Shown here piece by piece: positions 35,807 to 43,371 of a DNA stretch of 64,000 nucleotides. Source of the DNA: Paenibacillus senegalimassiliensis (GTDB taxonomy: Bacteria > Bacillota > Bacilli > Paenibacillales > Paenibacillaceae); NCBI RefSeq assembly GCF_001486585.1, contig NZ_LN909046.1, positions 1,798,001 through 1,862,000 of the forward strand, written 5' to 3'. Position 1 is the first letter of the stretch, and each line of letters starts with the position of its first letter. The notes below the pieces were generated by a model. That model saw only the letters and a program-made list of their open reading frames with translations, ran no database searches and was not told the DNA's origin. Position numbers and translations under genes: made by a program.

Positions 35807-38641
35807 TTATAATCTGACGATGTGCGCTGTAGGCATCATCGCCTGGACCCGGCTCACTACATGCTCATGACAGGTCATCATGACAATCTGCTGGCGTCCC
35901 GCCACACCCTGCAGCACTGACAGCGTCCCTTCCAACCTAACGGCATCAAAGTTAACGAACAGGTCATCCAGCAACAGCGGCAAGCTGCTCCGCCCGGCTA
36001 CGGCTCCGGATAAAGCCAGCCGCATGGCCAAATACAACTGCTCGGCCGTTCCCCGGCTTAACAAGGCACTGTCCAGCGGCCCATGTACGGCATGCTCAGC
36101 CATCAGTTCCTGGCTACCTATCTTCATGAAGATTTTCTTATACACCCCGCCGGTCATCTGGGCAAAAAATTCCGAAGCCGCCTGCAACACGGCGGGCTGG
36201 CGTTCTTCCTCATATACCCGGCGAGTGCGACCAATTAATTCATGGCACACCGCCATGACTGCATATTGATCCAGCAACTCCGTAAATTGCGCCTGCTGCT
36301 CGGCAAGCTGCTGCTGCAAATCCTCCTGACGGCACCGCATCTCCAGGCTTTCCTGCTCCTGCAGCAGACGGCCCCGCTTCTCTTGCAGCTCCTCCCCGTT
36401 ACGCTCAGCCAGCTTCAAGGCTTGCTCAGCTTCTTCCCATTGCTGCGCCAGTTCGGTCTCATCCGCTCCTTGCAGCAATTGCTCCAGTTCAGCCGACCTG
36501 CGCTCGTCCAGCCCGGCGAACAATAACAGCTCGGACTGCCGCAGTTCGCGTTCCAGCACCTCGCGTCGTTCCATAGCCGCGCCCAAACGTAGCAACTCCT
36601 CGCCGGAACGAACCCCGGCTTCCGTTAAGAGTGCTTGCTCCAACTGCAACACCTGTTGCACGCGATCCTCTAACCTTCGACCTTCTTCCAGCGCCGACAG
36701 CAAGGTGGTTCCTAACTGATCGTAATTCCGTTTGTGTTCAAGCTCCCGCTCCAATTGCTCTAGCAGCCGCGGCAATATATGTGTAGGTACGCTACCTTGC
36801 TGGCTGGGCTGCTGCTCGTCATAGCCTGATTCCTTGATATCATGGTCAACCGCTTCCTCATCCTGCATTACTCCCGGCCAGGTTATAGCACGGCATTCCC
36901 GTTCAAATTGCTCAATCTGCGCCTTAAGTGCGGTGCATTTCTCCGTTAGAGTATCATAACGGCCCAGAAGCTCCCGGCCGTGCTCGGCCAGACGGAACAC
37001 CTCCAGCGCTGCCTCGGGTGACAAGCTTACAGACACCCGCCGCTCGGCAAGCCACTCTTCCCATTCCCCGGCAAGCTGGCCAAAGGCTTCCTCTCGCCGG
37101 ACCAATTCACGCTCCATGGCCTGCAACTCATCCTTAGCGGCCTTCATCCTGCCAAGCGTTAACTCCGCTTCGCTCTCCAGGGTCACATGCCGCTGCTCCC
37201 ACAGCAGCCATTCCTCCATCAAACGACGCAACTGCCGCTCCTCCTCGTCCCAATTGACCGGGCCGTGCAGCTTCGCGTCAGCGCGGGAGGCAGCCCCGGA
37301 AGCGGCAGTGTACGGATGGCGAATCAGCCGGGCGAACAGCTTGGCCAAGCCCGCCTCCGCGCCGTCCTCCGCGCTCGCCGCCGCCCGCTCCAGCTTGTAG
37401 CGCTCGCTGCGCAGCAGTTCCATCTCCCGGTCATACGACGTGAACCGGGAGAGAAAGCGGCGAACGCTTTCCCGTTCGCCAACCGTCCCGGCGAAGTCGC
37501 GCAGATCCCGCGTTCGCCAATCCGGGTGAATGCTGCGCAGGCATTCACCGAGTCTGGCCCCAAGCTGGGCAGATTCCGCCTCCAGCTTGGCCAGCTCGGC
37601 CTGCCCGGCTTCATACCCCGGCAGGCGAGCGGCCAGTTGGCGCAGTATGGACTCCTGCGCCAGCACCTCCTTATCCGGGAGATACAGGGCCTGCTCCGCC
37701 AGCAGTGACTCCCGCCGCCGCGCCCATTCATTTTGCTCCAATTGCAGGTGCTCCCGCTGCGCTTGCAAGGCTTGCCATCGCGTCACCCCTTGTCCGGGGA
37801 AGCGAGCAACCTCTGGCAATGCCGTGAGCTCTGCCCGAATAGCCTCCCTGTGCAGCCAGTCGCCCCGGACGCTCACCGCCTTGTGCAGCCTTGCCGCTTC
37901 CAGACTTAGCCGCTTGCGCTCAACCTCGCTGTCGGCAAGCTGCTTTGCCAGGGCCTCCAACTCCTCCAGCACGTCATTGTAACGCGGCAGCAGCGCTTTC
38001 GCTGCTTCAGCTTCGCGCTCCAGCCGCTCCAGCTCCTGAAGCAACCGGGCGATCTCCTGCGTCCGGCCACGCGGACGGTACAGCTTGTCCATCTCCTGAA
38101 CCAGCTTCTTCTCGCCACGCAGCACCCCTGCACCCCCGCCGATTCCGGCATGGAACAAATAACGGCTCAATTCGCCGGACTGCAAAGCGCCAACCTCCTG
38201 CAACTCCGTCAGCGACACCGCGAACAGTTGCCTGAACATCACCTTGGACATACCGCCTAGCAATTCCCTCTGCATTTGCTCCTGCGTGACCTCACGGACC
38301 TGCCCGTCCTCGCCGCTACGGGTAATTCGCAAGCGGTCTCCCCGCGTCCCCGGCAAATTCCGGCCTTCTGGTGGTTGGGCATAACGTTCGATCATCCAGC
38401 GGCTCCCGTCTTCCGACTGAAGCGTCAGCGCTCCCCCATGGACACCGCCCTGCAGCGGCTCATAACGCTCCGCCGTCTGCGCGCGCGATGGAATACCAAA
38501 CAACATGGCTCGCACGAAGCCAAGCAAGGTGCTTTTTCCCGCTTCATTTGGACCGTACAGCACCGTCACCTGGTCCGGAAGCTCGATATCCAGTCCATTC
38601 AGACGACCAAAGCCACTGATCTGCATCCGCTCCAGCTTCAT
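35807..38641 (-). CDS. yhaN: SbcC/YhaN-like AAA ATPase
   Basis: This 944-residue ATPase has Walker A GPNEAGKS at residues 30-37 in an RecF/SMC-type N-terminus (MKLERMQISGFGRLNGLDIELP). Long Glu/Arg/Leu-rich coiled coils run from about 190 to 780. A C-terminal half-site carries SRGTAEQLYLAMRLALSG (signature) and LPLLLDDLFVNFD (Walker B). Its ATG overlaps the stop of the metallophosphoesterase gene by four bases. The pair resembles B. subtilis YhaN/YhaO and functionally SbcCD/Rad50-Mre11, acting on DNA ends; that role is by analogy. Confidence 0.88.
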   Translation of the reverse strand: MKLERMQISGFGRLNGLDIELPDQVTVLYGPNEAGKSTLLGFVRAMLFGIPSRAQTAERYEPLQGGVHGGALTLQSEDGSRWMIERYAQPPEGRNLPGTRGDRLRITRSGEDGQVREVTQEQMQRELLGGMSKVMFRQLFAVSLTELQEVGALQSGELSRYLFHAGIGGGAGVLRGEKKLVQEMDKLYRPRGRTQEIARLLQELERLEREAEAAKALLPRYNDVLEELEALAKQLADSEVERKRLSLEAARLHKAVSVRGDWLHREAIRAELTALPEVARFPGQGVTRWQALQAQREHLQLEQNEWARRRESLLAEQALYLPDKEVLAQESILRQLAARLPGYEAGQAELAKLEAESAQLGARLGECLRSIHPDWRTRDLRDFAGTVGERESVRRFLSRFTSYDREMELLRSERYKLERAAASAEDGAEAGLAKLFARLIRHPYTAASGAASRADAKLHGPVNWDEEERQLRRLMEEWLLWEQRHVTLESEAELTLGRMKAAKDELQAMERELVRREEAFGQLAGEWEEWLAERRVSVSLSPEAALEVFRLAEHGRELLGRYDTLTEKCTALKAQIEQFERECRAITWPGVMQDEEAVDHDIKESGYDEQQPSQQGSVPTHILPRLLEQLERELEHKRNYDQLGTTLLSALEEGRRLEDRVQQVLQLEQALLTEAGVRSGEELLRLGAAMERREVLERELRQSELLLFAGLDERRSAELEQLLQGADETELAQQWEEAEQALKLAERNGEELQEKRGRLLQEQESLEMRCRQEDLQQQLAEQQAQFTELLDQYAVMAVCHELIGRTRRVYEEERQPAVLQAASEFFAQMTGGVYKKIFMKIGSQELMAEHAVHGPLDSALLSRGTAEQLYLAMRLALSGAVAGRSSLPLLLDDLFVNFDAVRLEGTLSVLQGVAGRQQIVMMTCHEHVVSRVQAMMPTAHIVRL

Positions 38642-39966
38642 GATGGCAGCCTCCCTTCAGGTTCTTCCGCCAGCAAGGTGGCAGCCATCTCCTCGGCACG
38701 ACGCAGCAAATCCGCCTTGTCCATCGTCCAAAGCTCTTTAAGCTGACGACGAATCTGGCGGTTTCCTTCCAAGGTCGCCAAGGCCTGCGCCGCAATATCA
38801 CCTAGTAATTCCTCATCGCTGGATGCCTTGTCCCCCAACCTGAGCAGTTCCCCTAGAAAGCTATCCTCGGACAGCAACTGCTCCCGGTCCAGCTCAGTTC
38901 CGGTCTCTGCCCGCAAGCTCGCCGGCCAGACAATTCCCTGAGGTAGTAAGGACGAGTCTGCATGTAGGTCCAGTTCTGTCAACCTTAAGCTCTCTTGTCG
39001 GCGCAATTCCTGCAACAACTCCGTGGTCTCACCTTCCGATTGCAGCAACGTATGCAGCGGTCCCCGCCCGGTGAATACCAGGCGGACCACCGTGATTTTG
39101 CCCGGCTCCTCTTCCCTGAGCTCGTCTAGCCGTTCCTCGACCCGTGTTTTCCACGCTTCTTCTGTATCCAGATCATCAATCGGGAGCCCCACCTCTAGCC
39201 ACACTACCTGCTCCAGTCTTTGAAAGGACAGCTCCGCCTCGCCATTCTCCTGAACGTCAACGATATAGCATCCTTTAGGCCCCGTCTCCTTCAGACTGCG
39301 TCCCTGAATATTTCCAGGATAGACCACCCACGGAGCCTCGCACAAAATTTGCCGCTTGTGAATATGGCCCAGTGCCCAATAATCGTATCCTGAGGCCCGC
39401 AAATCAGCCAGGGAGCAAGGCGCATATGCATCATGCCCTTCCTGACCATCTACATTGGCATGCAGAAGGGCAATATGATACAGCGATGAGTCCGGCTCCC
39501 GATGATATTGCAAGGACAGATTATCGTTCACTGCTGCGGTCTTGTACGAAATGCCGGTCACCACCGCCACAGGCTGGCCGTCCCTGCGCCGGACGGCGGT
39601 CACGCTCTCGACCTCGGCACCAAACTCCTTGACATGCGGGGGCAAAGCAAGTCGCAGACGCCTGCTGGATAAGGGATCGTGATTGCCCCGAATGAAATAC
39701 ACCGGAATGCCATGCTTCCCGAGCTTATCCCAGCCTTCCCTTAATCGAAGTTGTGCTCTTAGAGATGAATCCGCCGCATCGTAAATATCTCCGCTAATGA
39801 CGACGAAATCAACTTCTTCCTGGATAGCCAGTTCAATAAGGTGATTGAATGCCGCAAAGGTAGATTCCCTTAAATAGGCGCGCAGCCGATCCGGCACGCC
39901 GGACATCCCGGAGAACGGGGTGTCCAGATGCAGATCGGCCGCATGAAGGAAACGAAAATTATTCAT
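38638..39966 (-). CDS. yhaO: SbcD/YhaO-like metallophosphoesterase (DNA repair exonuclease)
   Basis: This 442-residue protein starts at the ATG at 39966 with GGGAGAGG upstream. The calcineurin-type metallophosphoesterase motifs are HAADLHLDTPF, SGDIYDAAD, RGNHDPLSS and later ALGHIHKRQ, together supplying the two-metal site. The C-terminal half is a variable cap. It precedes the YhaN-like ATPase with a four-base overlap, the typical arrangement for a nuclease/ATPase complex, and lies 17 bases after a glycosyltransferase gene. Confidence 0.9.
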   Translation of the reverse strand: MNNFRFLHAADLHLDTPFSGMSGVPDRLRAYLRESTFAAFNHLIELAIQEEVDFVVISGDIYDAADSSLRAQLRLREGWDKLGKHGIPVYFIRGNHDPLSSRRLRLALPPHVKEFGAEVESVTAVRRRDGQPVAVVTGISYKTAAVNDNLSLQYHREPDSSLYHIALLHANVDGQEGHDAYAPCSLADLRASGYDYWALGHIHKRQILCEAPWVVYPGNIQGRSLKETGPKGCYIVDVQENGEAELSFQRLEQVVWLEVGLPIDDLDTEEAWKTRVEERLDELREEEPGKITVVRLVFTGRGPLHTLLQSEGETTELLQELRRQESLRLTELDLHADSSLLPQGIVWPASLRAETGTELDREQLLSEDSFLGELLRLGDKASSDEELLGDIAAQALATLEGNRQIRRQLKELWTMDKADLLRRAEEMAATLLAEEPEGRLPS

Positions 39967-39983
39967 TCTCAAAGACCTCTCCC

Positions 39984-41105
39984 TTATTTGAATTGCAGGT
40001 ATAATGTCTTCAGTTCATGGACTACACGATTGAGTGAATATTGGGATTTTGCCTTCTCCGAACCACTGCGAGCCAGTTGATACCGATAGTCCGGATCGAC
40101 GATGACCTTCTCCAGGGCCACAGCAAGTGCCACGGGGTCCTCCGGTGGCACCAGCAGCCCGTTCATTCCATCCTCAATCTGCTCGGCAATCCCTCCAGTG
40201 GCTGTACCGACCAGTGCCAGGCTGCAAAGAGCCGCCTCAGCAAATACGGACCCAAATGCCTCCGCCCGGGAAGGAAGTACGAAGATATCGAAGAAGGGCA
40301 TGAATTCCTCCGGATGCAAGGTATAACCATAAAAAATAGTTTCATCATAAATCCCCAGCTTCTGTGCCAGTTGCTCCAATTCCTGACGGATCGGTCCGTC
40401 CCCGATAATATGCAGCACATAATTATGGCCACGCTTCTTCAACTCAGCGCAAGCATGGAACAGGGTGTCCAGCCCCTTGGCTGGCACCAGACGACAGACC
40501 GTGACCAGTTGAGCCACCTCATTTTCATGAGGAACAGGCTTAAATCGCTTCTCGTCAAACCCGTTAGGAATGACCCCAATCAACTCAGGATGCTGCACAT
40601 AAGGGGATAAATACTCAGCAAAGGACTGCGACACGGTAAACAACCGATCTGTGCGGTGCTCCAGTTCCCCATACAATGAGGTCAGGAAACGGTGCTCCGG
40701 CCCGTTCTCCTTGATCCGTCCGTTCAGAATCAGCTCCCTTTCATAACTGGAGTGGATGCTTTGGACCAATGGTGTTGCCGGGAATACCTCCTTCATCGCA
40801 AGTCCCGCAATCGGATGATGAGAATGAATCAGTTCATAAGGCTGTTTGATTCTGAGCTTCGTCCACCAGAGGTAATCACGGTAGGTCTGAACATACTTCT
40901 GAACGATGGGACTCTCTCCGTATTGCTGCCAATCGAAGGTATGAAATTCCACATGGTCGCTTCCCTTCGAGCGAATCCGCTTCGGCAAGGAGAATAATTC
41001 CATCTCCCAATGAGGAGGGTTAAACCGGTCTTGCAGATGAGGAATCATTGAAGATACGCCCCCGGGCTGTTCCGGCGGGAAAAATAAAGCCTGCAGCAAT
41101 TTCAT
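39984..41105 (-). CDS. Glycosyltransferase family 4 protein
   Basis: This 373-residue GT-B enzyme has an N-terminal acceptor domain (FPPEQPGGVSSMIPHL) and a C-terminal nucleotide-sugar domain with TVCRLVPAKGLDTL, HIIGDGPIRQEL and the E-x7-E region SRAEAFGSVFAEA. It would transfer a sugar from an activated donor, perhaps to a cell-envelope acceptor; donor and acceptor are unknown. It is upstream of yhaO on the same strand without a functional link that can be seen. Confidence 0.88.
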   Translation of the reverse strand: MKLLQALFFPPEQPGGVSSMIPHLQDRFNPPHWEMELFSLPKRIRSKGSDHVEFHTFDWQQYGESPIVQKYVQTYRDYLWWTKLRIKQPYELIHSHHPIAGLAMKEVFPATPLVQSIHSSYERELILNGRIKENGPEHRFLTSLYGELEHRTDRLFTVSQSFAEYLSPYVQHPELIGVIPNGFDEKRFKPVPHENEVAQLVTVCRLVPAKGLDTLFHACAELKKRGHNYVLHIIGDGPIRQELEQLAQKLGIYDETIFYGYTLHPEEFMPFFDIFVLPSRAEAFGSVFAEAALCSLALVGTATGGIAEQIEDGMNGLLVPPEDPVALAVALEKVIVDPDYRYQLARSGSEKAKSQYSLNRVVHELKTLYLQFK

Positions 41106-41207
41106 AGAGGTTCTCCTTTGCTTGTCGTTCTAATTGAACCAGGTTACACGCAACATTTGCTTCTTTTTCCATTATGCCATAGCCAGGGTGGAACATCCAT
41201 TCCCCTT

Positions 41208-41235
41208 TTGAGAATAAAAAACAATATGGTACACT
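41208..41235 (+). promoter_or_regulatory. Sigma-A promoter of the first RsmF-like gene
   Basis: TTGAGA (41208-41213) and TACACT (41230-41235) are 16 bases apart, about 50 bases upstream of the start codon. Confidence 0.55.
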
Positions 41236-41285
41236 GCTGAAGTAGAATTTGTAGCCGTCTTATTTGGAAGGAGCTCTGATCATTC

Positions 41286-42836
41286 ATGATTCATCCACCA
41301 CTCCCGGAGGCCTTCAAGGAGGCTGTACAGGCCATGCTTGGCCCAGCGTCTGCGAAGGCTTTTCTGGATAGCTATAACGATTCCCGTACCTATGGGTTAC
41401 GGCTTAATACATTGAAGGTAGCCCCCGGCTCCACAGCAGAGCGCAAGCTTACAGAACTGTTTGACTTGCGCGAGGTGCCTTGGTGCCCTGCCGGGTATTA
41501 CTACGAAGAGGTGACAAGACCGGGACGGCATCCCTATCATGCCGCCGGGCTGTACTATATTCAGGAGCCCTCCGCCATGTCGGCCGTTGAGCTACTGGAC
41601 CCTCAGCCGGGTGATACCGTGCTTGATCTGGCGGCGGCTCCCGGTGGCAAAACAACTCAAATTGCGGCCAAGCTGGCAGGGCAAGGCCTGCTGATCAGCA
41701 ATGAAATCCACCCGCAACGGGCCAAAATTCTGGCCGAGAACGTGGAGCGCCTTGGCATTCGTAACGCCATCGTTACCCAGGCAACGCCACCTGCCTTATC
41801 AGCGCGGTTCCCGCTGGCCTTTGACCGGATTATGCTCGATGCCCCTTGCTCGGGGGAAGGCATGTTCCGCAAAGACCCGGATGCCATTGCCGAGTGGTCG
41901 CCAGATTCAGTGGAGTTATGCGCTTCTCGTCAGTGGGATATTTTGCAGGATGCGGTAGCTATGCTGAAGCCGGGAGGACGTCTTGCCTACTCGACCTGCA
42001 CCTTCAACCGGCGGGAGAACGAGGAGACGATCGCCCGGCTGCTCGCGGAGCACTCATACCTGCACCTGATTGTGGAGAAGCGCGTGTGGCCGCACCTGGA
42101 GCAAGGCGAAGGTCATTACGTCGCCTTGCTTGAACGCATCACTGACGCCCAGGAAGCCGGGGATAGCCACGGAGAACGTGCTGCTCTGCGCGTAGGCGTG
42201 CGCAGCGACAATACCCGCAGCTCGGTAGAACCGGAAGCGGCAGGACGTTTGGCTCGCGAGAAAAACGCAGGCGGCCGTAAGCACGGGCGAGAGCAAGGCC
42301 GCGGGCCGCGCCAAAGCCGTAAGCACGGGCCTGCGGGCCGGGACACCATCGCAGCCTGGGAGGCCTTCCGTGCCTGGGCTGCGGAGGAACTTCCCGCCTT
42401 CCAGCCCGAACAGGAGGCGGTCAGCAGCACCCCGCTCTTGTTCGGCGAAGCGCTCTACCTGCTGCCGACAAGCCGCAGCCTGTCGCTGTCGCCAGAGCAA
42501 CTCACCGGCCTGAAGGTCCCCCGCGCCGGACTTCATCTCGGCGACGTTCGCAAGGGCCGGTTCCAGCCCGCTCACGCGCTGGCGATGGCACTCAGCGCGC
42601 AGGAAGCGGCCTCGCGTCTATGGACGCTTAGCGAGGACTCTCCCGCCGCAGACGCCTTTCTGCGTGGCGAGACCCTGGAGGTGCCGCCGGACTTGCGCGG
42701 CTGGCACCTGGTCACCATCGCCTGCGGCGATGACTACTACCCGCTTGGCTGGGGCAAAGCCAGCGGCGGTCAACTCAAGAACCATCTGCCCAAGGGGCTG
42801 CGCTTAGCGGGCGCCTCAAGCTGGTCCAAGCCATGA
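41286..42836 (+). CDS. RsmB/NOP-family RNA cytosine-C5 methyltransferase, RsmF-like (copy 1)
   Basis: This 516-residue SAM-dependent methyltransferase has the motif I AdoMet site LDLAAAPGGKTTQIA, motif IV DAPCSGEGMFRKD and motif VI YSTCTFNRRENE, containing the two conserved cysteines. An RsmF-type C-terminal extension follows, with a PUA-like segment near the end (LKVPRAGLHLGDVRKGRF). An Arg/Gly-rich linker at about 320-350 contains an in-frame 15-base repeat. Family members modify rRNA; the exact position is not determined here. A paralog lies at 48455-49993. Confidence 0.9.
   Translation: MIHPPLPEAFKEAVQAMLGPASAKAFLDSYNDSRTYGLRLNTLKVAPGSTAERKLTELFDLREVPWCPAGYYYEEVTRPGRHPYHAAGLYYIQEPSAMSAVELLDPQPGDTVLDLAAAPGGKTTQIAAKLAGQGLLISNEIHPQRAKILAENVERLGIRNAIVTQATPPALSARFPLAFDRIMLDAPCSGEGMFRKDPDAIAEWSPDSVELCASRQWDILQDAVAMLKPGGRLAYSTCTFNRRENEETIARLLAEHSYLHLIVEKRVWPHLEQGEGHYVALLERITDAQEAGDSHGERAALRVGVRSDNTRSSVEPEAAGRLAREKNAGGRKHGREQGRGPRQSRKHGPAGRDTIAAWEAFRAWAAEELPAFQPEQEAVSSTPLLFGEALYLLPTSRSLSLSPEQLTGLKVPRAGLHLGDVRKGRFQPAHALAMALSAQEAASRLWTLSEDSPAADAFLRGETLEVPPDLRGWHLVTIACGDDYYPLGWGKASGGQLKNHLPKGLRLAGASSWSKP
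42274..42330 (+). repeat. 15-base direct repeat in the linker of RsmF-like copy 1
   Basis: GCCGTAAGCACGGGC occurs at 42274-42288 and 42316-42330. The 42-base spacing is a multiple of three, so RKHG is duplicated in frame in the Arg-rich linker. Confidence 0.7.
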
Positions 42837-42860
42837 GACAATTTGGGCTTGTCACAAGAC

Positions 42861-42940
42861 TAACTGGAAAAGTTCCCGTTCACTGCTTCCGGCTTCATAT
42901 TTACGAAACCGACTTTTTGAACACGGACTTTTAACTGGAA
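42861..42940. mobile_element. Short MITE-like element flanked by a 9-base direct repeat
   Basis: TAACTGGAA at 42861-42869 and 42932-42940 flanks about 62 bases. Its ends are imperfect inverted repeats: AAAGTTCCCGTTCA faces TGAACACGGACTTT, and an inner GGCTTC/GAAACC stem follows. It has no coding capacity; a 60-codon frame across it is not credible. It resembles a miniature non-autonomous repeat. The remainder of the 42837-43092 gap shows only the leader of the next gene. Confidence 0.45.
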
Positions 42941-43092
42941 TTTCTCCTGTTAGTTTTAATTTATTTTCGAACCAGCCCCGCCCGTTTTCTCCCTCACCCG
43001 TTAAAAGCCCGGACCAGGAATGGCCGGGCGGCATACAATGCGGTATCTCGTGAAATACGGGAACCCTATCCTGATGTAAGGGAGGAATAACA

Positions 43093-43188
43093 ATGGGTGA
43101 AATCTATGGAGGTGGCTTCACTTCAACCGGAGCCATTCTGGTGCTGTTCATCTTGCTCGTTATCATTTCCCGCGCCATTCTGGTCTAA
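43093..43188 (+). CDS. YjcZ-family small sporulation-associated membrane peptide
   Basis: This 31-residue peptide begins MGEIYGGGFTSTGAILVLFI and ends LLVIISRAILV, with AGGGAGGA before the ATG. A Gly/Tyr-rich head followed by one hydrophobic helix matches the YjcZ family of tiny sporulation proteins in Bacilli. It is followed at once by a strong terminator, so it is a monocistronic gene. Confidence 0.82.
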   Translation: MGEIYGGGFTSTGAILVLFILLVIISRAILV

Positions 43189-43202
43189 CGGAATGCCTTC
43201 GA

Positions 43203-43243
43203 GAGCGGATAGAATCCTTCGGGATTCTTCCGCTCATTTTTTT
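43203..43243 (+). terminator. Rho-independent terminator of the YjcZ-like gene
   Basis: GAGCGG and CCGCTC enclose AGAATCC-TTCG-GGATTCT, giving a strong UUCG-type hairpin, and seven T follow after one A. Confidence 0.92.
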
Positions 43244-43270
43244 GAGCGTGGCGCAAACTCGTAAAGCAAA

Positions 43271-43322
43271 GAAGAGGCCTGCAAAACCCACTGTATTGTG
43301 GTTTTGCAGGCCTCTTCGTTTT
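43271..43322. terminator. Strong hairpin terminator after the SLH gene
   Basis: GAAGAGGCCTGCAAAACC pairs perfectly with GGTTTTGCAGGCCTCTTC, an 18-base-pair stem. On the plus strand it is followed by GTTTTT and on the minus strand by TTTGCTTT. It probably ends the minus-strand surface-protein operon and may back up the plus-strand terminator. Confidence 0.8.
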
Positions 43323-43371
43323 TGCTTGGGATCGTTATCCCTGTCTCTCTTTCTGCTACAACCCTTTTTCG

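Noticed and set aside
42852..43034. 60-codon minus-strand frame after RsmF-like copy 1
   Set aside because: It runs across the inverted-repeat element and has no ribosome site; it is better explained by the repeat.
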